From positions 19,988,603 through 20,052,602 of the forward strand of contig HG738137.1 in assembly GCA_000499405.2 (NCBI GenBank): 64,000 bases of DNA, given 5' to 3'. The translations under genes were made by a program, and so were the position numbers. This document shows, in pieces, positions 47,766 through 60,204 of this stretch (its first letter is position 1; each line of letters starts with the position of its first letter). This stretch comes from Onchocerca volvulus (lineage: Eukaryota > Nematoda > Chromadorea > Rhabditida > Onchocercidae). The notes under the pieces are model-generated. The model saw only the letters and a list, made by a program, of their open reading frames with translations, searched no databases and was not told the DNA's origin.

Positions 47766-49136
47766 ATTGCCCATTGGTACGGGCAAATAAAATACGAAGC
47801 AAAATTTGATACTTCAAAATCACATCAGATGTGAATACATACTAGTTTAGCGACATCGATGCAAACAATACACATCCAGGCAGGCTAAATTCCATCTCAC
47901 ACGCTCTTTCCCTGCACCTGCAGCAAATAGACACACATCTGCGTGTTTGCATGCAGAAAGATGCAGATTGACAAATGCGACTGCGAGCTGATTCGAGAAG
48001 CAATAACAAAATTGATTTTTTCTCATCGACGCTTTTTTTCACTCAATCTAATGTTCGTTCATTGAGATGACAAATGCAAAGGCAAACTGCAAAACAACTT
48101 TCAAATGGTCATATCCTTTCTTTCCTTCAGTTCAATTCAGTTCATATATTTTTGACGAATTTTTTTTAGCTTGATTAAAAGAAAAATAAAATTTAATAAT
48201 AAGCTAATCAATGGGATTTACGCCTCCATTTTTTCCATTTCGGTGACGCGAGCTTACGTGACAATACGTACGTATTCTTGAATATACATTTTCAATCGAA
48301 ATTTTCTTGCCGTTCGATGTTCCAAGCTTGTTTCTGATCTCAACGGAATTTTGTTTTTTCTTTTCATCATGATGAATATCAGGTAAAAATGTAATGCAAC
48401 ATTGTCGAATTAATCAATTTAATTTCAAATTTTGAATCTAAGATAAGATTAGAAATGAAGCACTATTAGTCAATTATTAGATAACCTTTTGTTATTATTT
48501 AATATAACACCATGCAAGAATTATATTTTCAACTAATTAATTTGTCCACTCCATAATTATTATATCATTTAGATTACTGAATATAATAAATTAACTTTCG
48601 ATTAATCTACTAAGATAGTGCCAGTTAACCTAATTAAGCCTAATCATACATAATCGATCTCAGTCTGAAATCAGTATGTAAGTAGTAGCTAGAATGAGTA
48701 GTCATATCATCCGCAGGCGACGCATACAGCGAAATTACGACGAAGTCTTGACAATAGTGATACGTCTGTAGAACATTTATTCGCAAGTTGCATTTTAAAA
48801 AAAAAAAAAAATTATCGAAATAATCATAAGTGAAAAATATTATTAGTTCATTTAATACATCAGATAAATTTCTTCACAAGCGAAATTCCTAATCAATACT
48901 TGAGATTTCAAATGAGCAGTAAATGGTCCGATGATAAAAAGCTTGATTTTCGAAACCATTCAATCATGCAATTTTCGTAAAAAACAAATTCCATAGTGTT
49001 CTGCAGGATTTATTTATTTTTGGAATTCTGAATGCAATATTAATAAATAAAGTGCAAGTTCCATTTCTTAACTGACTGTTAAAAATACTAAGTTTACGAA
49101 ATTTTGACATCTTTAAGTCTTTATTTCTTCCCATTG
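47766..49136. other. Intergenic, nothing supported
   Basis: The part at 47870-48050 is less AT-rich (short CAGATGCAGA-type motifs) and 48240-48275 contains ACGTGACAATACGTACGTAT, a palindromic ACGT-rich stretch that could bind bZIP-type factors (inference). No exon could be supported. Confidence 0.4.
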
Positions 49137-51321
49137 TCAATATTTCAAAAAGTTATCACTGATGTATTGAACATCTAAACGTGGGACAAACAGGGAAACA
49201 AAGAATAATCAATTTGTTCATTTAAAAATATATACTACATTATTCAAATTTAAAATCAGTCAAATATTTCCATAACAAATTTGTTGCATTAATTGTTTAA
49301 AAAAGTTTTAGTTCAGTTAGTAACATTCATTCTCAAACGGCTTGATGATTTATTAAAATATAAACAGTGATCAGTAAGTTTTTGAAAGATGATTATTGAG
49401 GTTGGACAAATTTGATAGATTTTTAATGTCAGTTTTTAGAAAATAAATACAATATTTATTATGAATCCGTAAATGTGCAAAATAAAGGCAATGGAAAGAG
49501 TTGTTAAGATTGGAATTAAGGAATCATACCATAATCAATCTCCATCAAATTCGTTTTCCTCGTTTTGTTTGTGGTGACTTAATTGCAAAATCATCGCTTC
49601 TTTATCATTTACTAAATTATTTAAAAGAGTTCCAATTATAGTGAAAAAAATCGAGAATACCAATCACATATTAAAGTTTTCATCTATGAAGTTACCAATC
49701 TAGTCGTCTAATCTTTAATTTATTTCGCAATATATAAGGGTATATTTAAGTCTGAATATCCGAAAAATTAAATAAAACAACCTCTAAATGCTATCAAGAT
49801 TGATTTGGAAAATTCTGAAGAAATCTTAATTTTCTATCAACCCAAAATCCTTTCGAATCAAAGATACCATGCGAAAAAGATGGCATTTCAATAAAACATG
49901 CCAGAATAAACGAAGAGTGCAACACTCTAATTGCAGTTGAAAAAGATAATTTGAAATATCACCTTTTTCAGTTCTCTTAAAAATTACTTTCACTGAACTC
50001 TTTGGAGATTCTTGCTCGAGTTTTGCCAACATTTCTTCTTCAGAACAATTATGCAAATTTTCGACTTGCTCGGACGAGAATTTCAAATGAGAATTAGCAG
50101 TGCAGTAACTCGTTCCCGAGAGTACTTTCGGCCAAACGCAATAAACTTTGAAATAATTTGTACCAAAATGTTCGAGAACTCCATTCTGGACGTTTAATCG
50201 ATGACAGATTTTCACTGCCAAATTCTGTCAATATTCGGACCTATCAGATATTAGAAATTTTAAAAAAATTAAAGTTTACATTTTCTGTCACTTGTTCATA
50301 TGTCCTAATGCTATTCAAAAAAGTGTTAACTCTGCCACTAAGAAATTTGGAATTTCAATGAATTGCAGGAAAATTTAGGAAGATCTTATGAAAAATATGA
50401 GAGCTTTCAAACCAAATTATGTCTCAGCAATCTTTTATACTGGAAGAATTTAGATTCACCGCAGAGAACAATATTATTGTTAACAACCAGTCTTTTATAT
50501 ATCAAATTAATTTCAATATTCGGTTCACATTTCCGCAAATGTTCCATCTAAAATTTATATCATTAGGTGGAAAATTACTATGAATTGATTAATATCAATA
50601 CCAAAGAACGAAAGAATTGTTAAATGAAATGAAGATGCATCACAAAATTGTCATTTATTTTTTTCATTTGTGTTAGTTTCGAAAAAAAAAAAAAAATTCA
50701 AACTTAATCTTTCGGGTAATTACTGCGAATCATGCAGTAATTATCCAGAAGATTAAGTTTCAATTTTTATTTTCCTACAAATTCACTAATTGATTAAAGT
50801 AGTTTCGTTATATATATAAATTACTTTGTGAAAACTTTGCGAATAAGAACAGAACAGTCATAGGTTTCTGTAGAAATTGATCTTTTTTCCTGAACTAAAA
50901 GTTCTTCCTCTATATCGCTTTTTTTGGAGTTAGAAGTCGCTACTCATCTTTGAATATTCTATGAAATTTGAATCTGATGTCACATGCAGATCTTTGAAAT
51001 GCAAACTTCTTAAGGTTTCTGCTGAGTATCTATCATACAATTCTTAAATTTTTCAAATCATTTCATTTTGACTATGCAAATCATTATATTTGCTTCATTT
51101 TACCTTGAAAAAACAAAAAATGCCTCATTTTGAAACAGATAAATTGTGAACGGAATGATTAATAATCCCGAACAACTATAACATGGATTAGTCTCGAAAC
51201 TACTAGCATAAAATACCTTCGGATAAATGGCATCCATCAATTCCCAAACCTTTCTCTCGAAATCCGTCTCAGCACTGATAATTAAAACGAGAGAAACTGT
51301 TAATGTAAGCAATCGCTTCAT
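49137..51321 (-). CDS. Secreted protein of about 150 residues, function unknown
   Basis: Four exons with agreeing phases: 51217-51321, 49963-50224, 49530-49577 and 49137-49174, total 453 nt including TGA. The N-terminus MKRLLTLTVSLVLIISAETD is a typical signal peptide, cleaved near SAE. The mature part has four cysteines (KICHRL, VYCVW, SYCTAN, HNCSEE), which could form two disulphides, and a Glu/Lys-rich region (EEEMLAKLEQESPKSS). A possible N-glycosylation site (NCS) is present. The C-terminus is DVQYISDNFLKY. The first two exons are well supported and the two short last exons less so. I do not recognise a family; a lineage-specific excreted/secreted protein is possible. Confidence 0.6.
50690..50770 (-). 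ncRNA. Candidate miRNA-precursor-like hairpin
   Basis: Arms 50700-50726 and 50734-50760 pair over 27 positions around a 7-nt loop (GAATCAT). There is one true mismatch and two positions that are G-U wobbles if read as plus-strand RNA. After one mismatch the pairing resumes into the flanking A and T tracts. It lies in intron 1 of the secreted-protein gene. Size, loop and pairing suit an animal pre-miRNA, but I recognise no known family and the transcribed strand is unknown. A small foldback transposon remnant is the alternative. Confidence 0.4.
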
Positions 51322-54268
51322 GTTAATTTATTATTAACTATCTCATCAAATGCTAAAGCATTCTTTTATGTAGTACAATGAAGATCAGGAAATGAAAGTA
51401 TGCAAAATAATGAATTTTGCATTTAAACGCGATTTCTACAACCCGCCTCTAATTAAATGACCATTTTGATTCCAACTGAAGTGAAGGAACTTGGCACTTT
51501 TGCATCTAGCTTCAAATGCATTTAATGTAAAATTCTTGAAATTAATCGCTTTCATATTTCAAAAAATTTTCCTAAAAAGTTACCCAAGCCAACTGGATTA
51601 ATATCAAAACTTCTATAAAACCGAGTCAGTCTTGATTTGAGAAAGTCTTGTGTGATTGAAAAGGCCATCATATTACCAATCTTATTTAAGTAATATTAAA
51701 TTAAATATACGATATAAAAACAAGATTAATCAAGATTATTAGATTATTAGAATAATATAATAGAACAAAATATATATATCCATATATTTATTTATTTATT
51801 CATTCATTTATCTATTTATATATATGTGACAAAAAAGAAATGCTAGCCATCAAGGATGGCTTTTTAATATTTCTGAAAAGAACTACAATTTTAAACTTAC
51901 CAATAATTAATAATAATCAATATTTACGCCATAATAATCGATATTTATGTCATAAAAACTACAGTTTTAAACTTTCGGTCAACTTTGGAGAAAATTTCGT
52001 CTTTATAATTATTTTTCGGCTGGTAAATTTCAAAGATGTGCGCCAGTCTCAAGACGAAAGCAAAATGTTACTCAAGATGGAAATGCCAAATTCCTGGACT
52101 TCAAATATGACTTTATAATTTTACTTCGATTTTGCGATTCTACCATCGAGTTTTTAGTCGGTCTCCCATTGAATTGGAAGAACAGCCCAGGTCTTAAAAA
52201 AAGAAGAAAAAGCATTTTGCAATATTATACTAAGCAAAATTTCCAACAAAATTTGAATATTCGAAGTCATTACAATGTTTAGTTGACGATTTTGCCGTTT
52301 TATCTAACGTTTCGTTTTAAACACTTTCCTTCGATTTCGAAATGAAATGGAATTAAAATCTGCAAAATCCAGTCGTTAAATAACCAAATTCTTTTTTAGT
52401 ATTTCCAATGAAATTACATTCTCCGATCCAAATCATGACTTTTTAATCCAAAAATTGCAGCAACTTTTGATAGACTTAATTTTAGTTTAATAAGTTTGCT
52501 ACTATTACTTCAATAAATTTTCTCATTCTTTCTTACCATTATCCTTTAATTTTGAAAATTTTTTCAAAAACCTCATTGATTTGTCTTTTATCTCGAAGTT
52601 TTAAAACTATCCCAAAAATAAAAGGAAAATCGCTCCATGATTTAATCGATCAATCTACTGATGATCAATCTAATAGTTGCTTAACTTTAACAAATCGATA
52701 ATTGAGTTTTTTTACATCGCTGAACATTTTAATGACTACAGGGACATGTGAATCAATTAAGATAAATCAGTTTTTCTTTAATTTGCTTTAAAAGCACTCA
52801 GTATCGGATTATACTGAACGTATTTTAATAATAATTTTGAATTTCAACACCATCAAGCAAATCCTTCTTTTTAAAATTGATAGTAGAGACTGTTCCCAAC
52901 CATTTTTTTTTTTCTTCCAATTAGTCCATAATATTTATCTGCGCACTCATCAAGAAATTGATAATTTGAAAAAATTCGTTTAAAACTTCACGTTTCGAAA
53001 ACAGTGTGAGGCGTAGGCCTATTTTACTATTGTCGGTAGTAAAAACGAAGGAAATAGCATAAATATTGCATTTTGCATCGCAATCAACCATGTGTAATCT
53101 CACCAAAGTTCAAAAATGGCGAGGCAACCTCTGGAATTCGGCAAAGCTACGGCAATGAATGAGATTTGTTCAGATTTGAGGCATCATATAATGTCAAGAA
53201 TTTGCATTAGCTTTTATGGATCACTTCAGATCACTTCTAATTTACGTTTCTTAATATTCATTTTCTGAATTTTTTTTTTGAAAATTCTTTTTTTTTTTGA
53301 TTCGTGATATTCATTTTCTGAAAGCATGTACAATTTTTAATGAGATTATCTGCTGTAATCGAGCATTTTAAAGAATTCTATTTGTGAATTTCCATGTATT
53401 CATTTCTTTTCAAATTCAAAACGGTTCAACATGGCTTATTCATAATATCAATATCATTTTACCGTACTTAATACATTTTTCACATCATTTGAATATATAA
53501 TTACTAACGAATTTCTAAAGAAATTTTAAAGTTTTACACAAATTTTGCAGCTATGAACTTGTTGGCTACTTTTGTACCTAGGAATATGATAAAATACAAT
53601 TGTCGAAATTCGATGTTCATCAAGAAATGATAAGTATCTTGTCTTCACTATTCCATCAAGGTTCGCTTGATATCTGGCACATATTCATTATCACAGATGC
53701 ATTGTGAATCAGTACTAATAATATCCTATGTGAATGTAATTGTTGCTTGTTGCCATCATTTACAGTAGCTTGTTTTTTGGCGAAATCACAATTTGCACAA
53801 ATTTTCAAGACTAAGCGTTATATGTTATTCGTTTCGTATTGTAGACAGAGGACAAAAGAATATGTCAATGGTTATTCACAAAATCTTTCCTATTATGATC
53901 TAATTTAGCCTGGTCTTTGTTGAAAGCAGAAAAAGAATGAAAGAAAATAACATTTGGAAGCAGGAAGAATAGAAAAGTAAGCAATGAAAAAATAGTTAGG
54001 AACATAAATAAGCTTTATCAATCAATTCCTTCCGTGAAGGACGAAATATCGAAAATCATTTTTAACACCAAATAATATCTCAGAACATGATTTTGAAGTG
54101 TCATGTCAAACTATGAACAACTAGTGAATGATTTTACAAATATTTGAATGATATTTACAATAGCTGCACAACACTAACCGATTAAATAGTTCCGCTCAAA
54201 AATTGATTAAAATTATAAAGTCAGCAGTTGTACAGAATGCAAAATTTTGGTAGGAAAATTTTTGGAGA
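51322..54268. other. Intergenic, nothing firmly supported
   Basis: AT-rich. It starts with the presumed promoter of the secreted-protein gene. Microsatellite-like TATT/TTAT runs lie at 51766-51825 and T tracts at 53272-53299. Open frames such as the plus frame at 51840-52118 are low in complexity, without splice support. Confidence 0.5.
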
Positions 54269-54348
54269 ATATTGAATTGCATATACTGCAAGAAAAAAGA
54301 TTATACTTTGGTATAATCTTTTTTCATGCAGTATATGCAACTCAATAT
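54269..54348. repeat. Near-perfect 38-bp inverted repeat with 4-nt loop
   Basis: Arms 54269-54306 and 54311-54348 differ at 2 of 38 positions; the loop is TTTG. The core TTGCATATACTGCA is shared by both arms. It could be a foldback element remnant or the source of a hairpin RNA. Confidence 0.7.
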
Positions 54349-56439
54349 CGAACAATGCATTTATGGAAATCAAATATTGCATAGTCATTTAACAAGAAAT
54401 ACTTCAGATGTACTTAAACCATTTTATTAATCTTCATCCAATTCACCGTTAGAGTTCAATCTTGCTATGAGAAAAGTAGGACCTATATCTTTTTTGATCT
54501 ATGTCTTACTCTCCTCACAATAAAACTGGACCTTAACAAGAAATTGGATAAAGACTTGAACATACTTTAAAATGAATTTATGTATTACCATATATTGATA
54601 AGCTGATCAACCAGAATCTGACAATCTCATCATCAGTTTTATTAATCTTATTGAAATGTATTATACTGCACTTTGTTTGTATTGAGCAATAAATGTCTTG
54701 TGAACTTTCGTAAGCCTTTAGATATAATTGGCTTACTGATGAATTTGATTTTTTCTCTTCAAACGGCAAGAGGGAATTAAGTTTCTCACATCCTATTCTG
54801 TTACAAACAATCTATAAGATCTTTGGACACTTCCATCACTAGTCGAAACGACAAGATCATAAATATTTTTGCTATGTAAGCTTATAATAGATTACATTCA
54901 GTTTGTCGATGTTTTTTTCTGATCGTGACAAAAGGGGTGAATTCTTCTTTTCAGTTTTCACAAGTTTCTTCAATTTTCTTACTTCATTCATTTGGAAAAC
55001 GAACTTCAAACTTGAGTAATTAAGCAAAAACTTTATTATAAATTTGTTAATACATCAACGAACGCAGCAACAATTTCTATAATACCAAAGAGGCAATTTT
55101 ATGAGATAACATAATACTAAGAAAATTGGATATTATAACGCAAATAAAAGGAAAACCGAATACCGAGTGGGCTATCCAACCGAGCTCGCTGATGTCCATC
55201 CTTTAAAATGATTTTTTTGCTCAGAACCCTCTTTTTCTTCGTTTATGAAAGATCCTGATACGGTTTTAGCTCAAGAAAGCTCCTTTTTTACGCATGAGAA
55301 TGCGCCTTTGTTAGCGCATGATGACGCACGCTTTTTTAAAACTCATTGACTTAATGGGCAAAAAATAATTCCACAATCTACTCTACAGCAAATACGCAAT
55401 GTTAGACTTAAAACAAAGGAATCACTAATTCTTTTCTTTTATCTTCGCAATTTCAAAAATACAGTTATTATGGATATAGGTATCTTATTTCAGATGGTCA
55501 GCCCTAAAATTTTTATCTTTAGGGAAATTTAAAATTTCTTAGTCTAGAATACCAAAAAACTGATCAATATATAACTGCACATTCTTCGTAGATTGCGCTC
55601 TTTATTTCCGACTGCCTCTCCATTTTAGGACTCTACTTTTTTTATTTCCTTTATATTCGAAACTAAAGAATTAAAAGGTTATTAATGCATATCCTGGAAA
55701 GTGAACAGTATCGCAAGCACACGTAACAGCTGATGTGGAATGCAAAAGAAAAGTGGACAGTACTGCAAATACACGTAATGATGATACGGAATACAATGAG
55801 TAAGTGAATTTAAAGACTAAGAATCTCAGATGAGGTTAAGAACTTAAGATTAGGAACCTCAAGATTAAGAACCCCAGATACTTCTTCACCTTCATTCAGA
55901 ATCATCAGCCTAAAAATCTATCTCGCAATGCCATATCTAGAGTGCGGCCCATCAAGATTCGACAACATCCATAGGTCCAATTTGAAAACTGCAGTACTCA
56001 TTAGCTACTGTTATTAGTTGCGTCTGGAAGGAGGTGTGGGGTGAACGAAAGGTTACAATTGATCTCATGCCATTTCAATCTCAGCTATATTTTCAACCAC
56101 TGCGATTATTATAATGTGCTATCATCTGCTAATTTTCTTTATCTCTATTATCCTGACCTATGATGTCCCTCTCATAATCGTTGTTTTCCCCTCTGCACTC
56201 TTAAAGAGTCGTTCTCTGTGCAGCTGTTAATTTCTCAGTCTTTTATAGAATTTTCTTTTGGTCAACTTGTTTTATAAATTGTGTTTAACAGAAGTGTTAG
56301 CAAGTTCGGCAAGAGAAATACGCGATTTTCGATTTGGTTCATGATTTCCATGCATTTTTTCCCATTGAAGACTTGATAAGTATTAAATACTCGTTCGCCA
56401 TGTCCTAAATTTAAAGAAAACTGTAATTTTTGCAGTAGG
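54349..56439. other. Intergenic, includes likely promoter of the next gene
   Basis: It contains the tandem repeat at 55701-55804 and a stretch near 55280-55335 with repeated GCGCATGA/TGCGCC-like words. The last 200 bp before 56440 are pyrimidine-rich, ending in an acceptor (TAATTTTTGCAG). Confidence 0.45.
55701..55804. repeat. Diverged tandem duplication, 52-bp unit
   Basis: GTGAACAGTATCGCAAGCAC at 55701 recurs as GTGGACAGTACTGCAAATAC at 55753, followed in both by ACGTAA and (C/A)TGATG.GGAAT.CAA. Two copies. Confidence 0.6.
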
Positions 56440-57933
56440 ATGATTCTGGTGAAAAGTTTAACTGCGATGGCAACGGAGAAATTGCTGCTGAAGACATCAG
56501 GTGAGCAGTTCTTGAATGGTGTCGACTACATGTATCGCGTAGGCTTATCACCTGACCGCTTATCAGTCATGGAAACAACAAGCGGTAAATTCATCTTACA
56601 GTTTCACTCACGATGCGATCTTCGTCCATTCGCTGTATGCATATTTCTCTGTTTTTATGTTAACAGTGTGCCAAGTTTTGTGAACTTCAGATTTCTTTTC
56701 GCTGAGGAAGGATAATATTGCTCCATTTACACAACATTCTGTGTTTCCGCTATACTCTTTTTTCTTGCAATTCATTTCAGTCATTTGCCTTCTTGCAATT
56801 TATTTCAGGCCAATTATCCTAATTTTCAACGATTACTTCGTGGTATAGTTCATATTAGAGCATGGCGAATTCAGTCCATCGAATTTCTAAATGTTGATTT
56901 CAAAATGGCTGATATCGTTGATGTTGAACGTACACTGGAAGTGAGTTTTATCATTTCAATCATGAACCAGTGTTAACAGTAGTTATCGTTTCCTCATTGT
57001 TGCTTCTTTTAATGATTGATAGTTTCCTTTTTTTTATAATTAGAATAGAAATTATATTATCTGCTGGTTTCAGAAATTACGATCAGAAAACTGAAATCTT
57101 TTGATTAATTGTAAGGAGTTCATCAGTTTGAATAATGTGAAGATATGCTGATATCTGAATCTTGCTAGAATAATAGTTTTCAATGCATTATATAAACATG
57201 AGATGCGAACTTCAGGATTCAGATTTCTGTTAAAATCTCAAATTCCCGTAATTTTGTTTTCAGAAGCTCGAAGTGAAATTGGTATTACTGCGCAATTGTA
57301 CATACAACACAATCATGAAATCATCCCATGCATATCAAGTTTTATTGGCACTTAATCGAAATAAAAACTGCATCGTTTGCGAATATGGTGATGACAGGTT
57401 CAAAAGCTTATTTTAATGAACTTTGTCAAATTTTACAGTTATATTCAAAATGTATTTCCATTATTAAACTATTGCTCATTTTGATTTCATTTCATTTCTT
57501 CTCTCACTTCTCAAATTTCATTAGTATTTTTATTATGCTAGTGTTTCTTTACTGGTACAATACATTCAGTAATTTTTTTTTAGTTCTACAAGTTTCATCT
57601 ATATTTGCATCCAATTTTCTTTTATTCTCCTGACGTTTTTAGAGCTTTGAATAAATCACGGCATTATTTTAGTATTATCTTTTATCTCTTTTTTTTTTTT
57701 CGTCCCATTTCTTCTTATTGAATTGAGAAGAGAAAACTATCAGTTTTTTTGTTTGAAAGATAGTAGAAAAAGAGACGTTAAAGAACTGAATAATTAGTTT
57801 ATCTCTCTGTACAGTGTTTTAGCTCTCCTATGATTTCAGGTTAAAAGATCGAGTTCTGGGTGGATATCAGCCTCACTCTTCCAATAATAATAATGTGCCT
57901 GGATTAAATGCTGCACCAGTCTCATACAATTGA
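56440..57933 (+). CDS. Unrecognised 184-residue protein, four exons
   Basis: Exons 56440-56634, 56809-56940, 57264-57397 and 57840-57933 total 555 nt with consistent phase (0, 0, 2) and good splice sites (TTTATTTCAG, TTTTGTTTTCAG, TATGATTTCAG). An acceptor four bases before the ATG (GCAG|TAGG) suggests a trans-spliced 5' end. The protein starts MILVKSLTAMATEKLLLKTS and contains VDYMYRVGLSPDRLSVME, LLRGIVHIRAWRIQSIEF, then VKLVLLRNCTYN, and ends in an Asn/Pro-rich tail (SNNNNVPGLNAAPVSYN). No signal peptide or clear membrane span is seen, so a cytosolic or nuclear place is likely. I do not recognise the family. Exon 1 contains an internal perfect donor-like CAG|GTGAGC that the coding frame runs through. 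Confidence 0.7.
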
Positions 57934-58165
57934 AAACATATTAGTTATTCAATGCGTCACGACATAGCACAATAAGTATACCATATTTTTCTTCCGATTT
58001 TTATCAGTTTTCAGTAGATTATGTGACTCTTATTCAACCTGTTTTTTTCTTCGAATCATCGTTTATTATGAAACTCATGGAAATTTAGAAGGAATCCTGA
58101 ATGATCATTTAAAATTCTAGGAAAACGTTACTGCAAAATATGGCTAAGATGATAAAATTGCTTGG

Positions 58166-58326
58166 ATGATAAATTATGAAATAGAAGAGCTAAGAAGTTG
58201 CAGTGGGAGATTAAAGTGTCCAACAGAGCAGTATACTGTAAGTGCACCGTTTGATTTTTGCATATGATATTTGATTTTTAAATTCAGAAATTTACCAACA
58301 GAAACTTTTCTGTTCATTACAATTGA
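58166..58326 (+). CDS. Possible tiny two-exon open frame
   Basis: ATG at 58166 begins MINYEIEELRSCSGRLKC and ends at a strong donor, ACT|GTAAGT (58237). A 50-nt intron with a good acceptor (TTTTTAAATTCAG) leads to KFTNRNFSVHYN and a stop. It could be a microprotein or exons of a larger gene. Confidence 0.2.
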
Positions 58327-58732
58327 AGAACAGTAATAGAATTTTGTTTATTAGAAAATCATTGTTTCGGCCTGTTTATGAAATTAAAGTTTTCATTTCA
58401 TTCCCTTTTTATATTCATTAGCATGTTTTTATTAGGTTATAGCTAATTACTTTTATCTGAGAAATGTTATGAAAATTCAGTAGAATTGTTCTGACTTTTT
58501 CAAAAAAATTGTTACTGAAAATATTTTCCATTATGGAGGGTTTTGGTGGGTTTACGTATTATTTAGTTTTTCCTTGTTGAACGACAATTCGTCTTGACTT
58601 TTTTTCATCTTGGCTCTGCAGTGAACTTTTTCAGTTTTCTTATTCTTTCGCTTAATTATAAGAAGTCTTTTCTTGTGTTTGAAGTTTATTCTTGTCTTTT
58701 TTTTTAGCTAATTTATTTCAAACTATGTTTTT

Positions 58733-58816
58733 ATTTGTATTTGTCAAAGAAAAAACTGTGTTTGTCAACTGTATTTGTCACTATATTTGTCTGTATTTAT
58801 CAACTGTATTTATCGC
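58733..58816. repeat. Imperfect TGTATTTGTCAAC minisatellite
   Basis: Units of the form (C)TGTATTT(G/A)TCA recur five or six times with variable spacing. Confidence 0.6.
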
Positions 58817-58870
58817 AGTTTTATTTCGTATATTTTTTCTGAAGAATTTCTGGTGGATGATTTTTTTCAG

Positions 58871-58947
58871 ATGATGCTTTAAAGGAAACTTTAAGGCTAA
58901 TCGGTTATGATATTGATCCGTTTCGGAAGACTGAGTTAAAATTTTGA
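58871..58947 (+). CDS. Candidate terminal exon, perhaps alternative 3' end of the 56440 gene
   Basis: A strong acceptor (GATTTTTTTCAG) is followed by a frame reading DALKETLRLIGYDIDPFRKT then ELKF and TGA. This looks like real protein sequence. It needs a donor exon ending in phase 1. In exon 57840-57933, a weak donor within GTTCTGG|GTGGAT would supply that phase and give KDRVLDDALKETLRL. No independent upstream exon was found. Confidence 0.35.
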
Positions 58948-59314
58948 GGTTTTGTATGTATATATAGTTGAAGCAAATCAGATAGGAACAGCTGTTATAA
59001 TTCTATGCTAATTAATAAATGTTTTTGTTTAATGATTAGTGTTGACATTTTGAAATATGGTATGAAAATATTAAAATTTTTGTTGTTATGAAATTTGAAA
59101 TGAACATTAGAACTAACATCAGTTGATATATTTTTCAAAAGTTCCTATCAAAGAATTCCAAAAATTGGAAATTTTTATAGATCTCGCTAGAAAATTTTCG
59201 TAATATGGTTTTGCGATTAATTATTTGAATTTATTTATTTTTTTCAAAATATTTAACTAATTATTGCGCTTCAAATTGTTTACTTGTATCAAATTTTATG
59301 TTTTTCTCTAACTT

Positions 59315-59648
59315 TTATAGGGCAGGGCAGAATATTTCCTGAAACATTAATTTGCCTTGCTTGTTTATTGCTTTAGAAGAAAGTTGTATTTGAAAAGATA
59401 TCGTCTTAATATTATGATTAATGATAAAGATTCTGGTAAAGGGCAAGTGGTATGAGTATGCATAGGTAGGAGGCACTGAGATTGTATTGCGGATCATGAA
59501 TGCAAGATAAAATGAAGAAAAAATGGAGCCTCTCTTTGTCATTAAATTTGTATCCACCTATGCATGCTATTAGTACTACCATTTGTTGTTTTGTATTGAT
59601 GTTTTCGGTTATCGCTGTCTGTGATCGTTGAGTATATTTCTTGAACAA
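59315..59648 (-). other. Doubly open minus-strand stretch, unexplained
   Basis: Two minus frames overlap here: one has MVVLIACIGGYKFNDKERLH and the other SVPPTYAYSYHLPFTRIFII. A 12-bp inverted pair (ATGCATAGGTAGG near 59458 and CCACCTATGCAT near 59557) brackets the middle. No splice sites fit. It may be an old element fragment. Confidence 0.2.
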
Positions 59649-60086
59649 AAATTTGTAACTTTATTTTGATTATTTTTCTCTTCTGTCTTCTTTGTCAACA
59701 GTCACATTATTTATTGTGAGATTCAAATTATAAGAATAAACTGTTGACATTAATTGTTTGCTTTGGGTCCTAAAGAGATTTACAAAAACATAAGTAATAT
59801 AGTAACAGCAAATCCTTATATTGGGAATTAAAACGAAAGAAGTAGTCTGGAAACAGAATTTATGAGAAGTAGTACTGCAATTCTTACTGCAGCCAAGAGG
59901 TAATGTTATTTTATGAAAAACTTATTTTTGCAGGGCTCAATAATTGATAGCTAAGGCAAGAGAATATTTTTGAGACTTTGAGATAAATTAAAATCTGCTT
60001 TCTTAGTTTTCTTAATATTCACCTCTATTCTGTCGAAAATTCGATTGTTCAAATTCTCATCAAAGTCAAGCTGATATTTTTTTTAG

Positions 60087-60204
60087 ACCAACACCAAGCC
60101 AGAAACATTTCATTGCTGTGTGAAAAATGTTAGCGATATGAGAGAAGCTCTTCATAGCATTTTTCGTAGAATAAATCATTTCCTAATGAGATTTTCTTTT
60201 TAAA
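60087..60204 (+). CDS. Candidate terminal exon, family unknown
   Basis: A strong acceptor (ATATTTTTTTTAG) precedes a phase-0 frame TNTKPETFHCCVKNVSDM then REALHSIFRRINHFLMRFSF and TAA. A second frame (PTPSQKHFIAV, stop) would suit a phase-2 donor such as AAGAG|GTAATG at 59898. I cannot tell which is real. Confidence 0.2.

Noticed and set aside
53082..53154. Short plus frame MCNLTKVQKWRGNLWNSAK
   Set aside because: Only about 22 codons, with no splice or promoter support.
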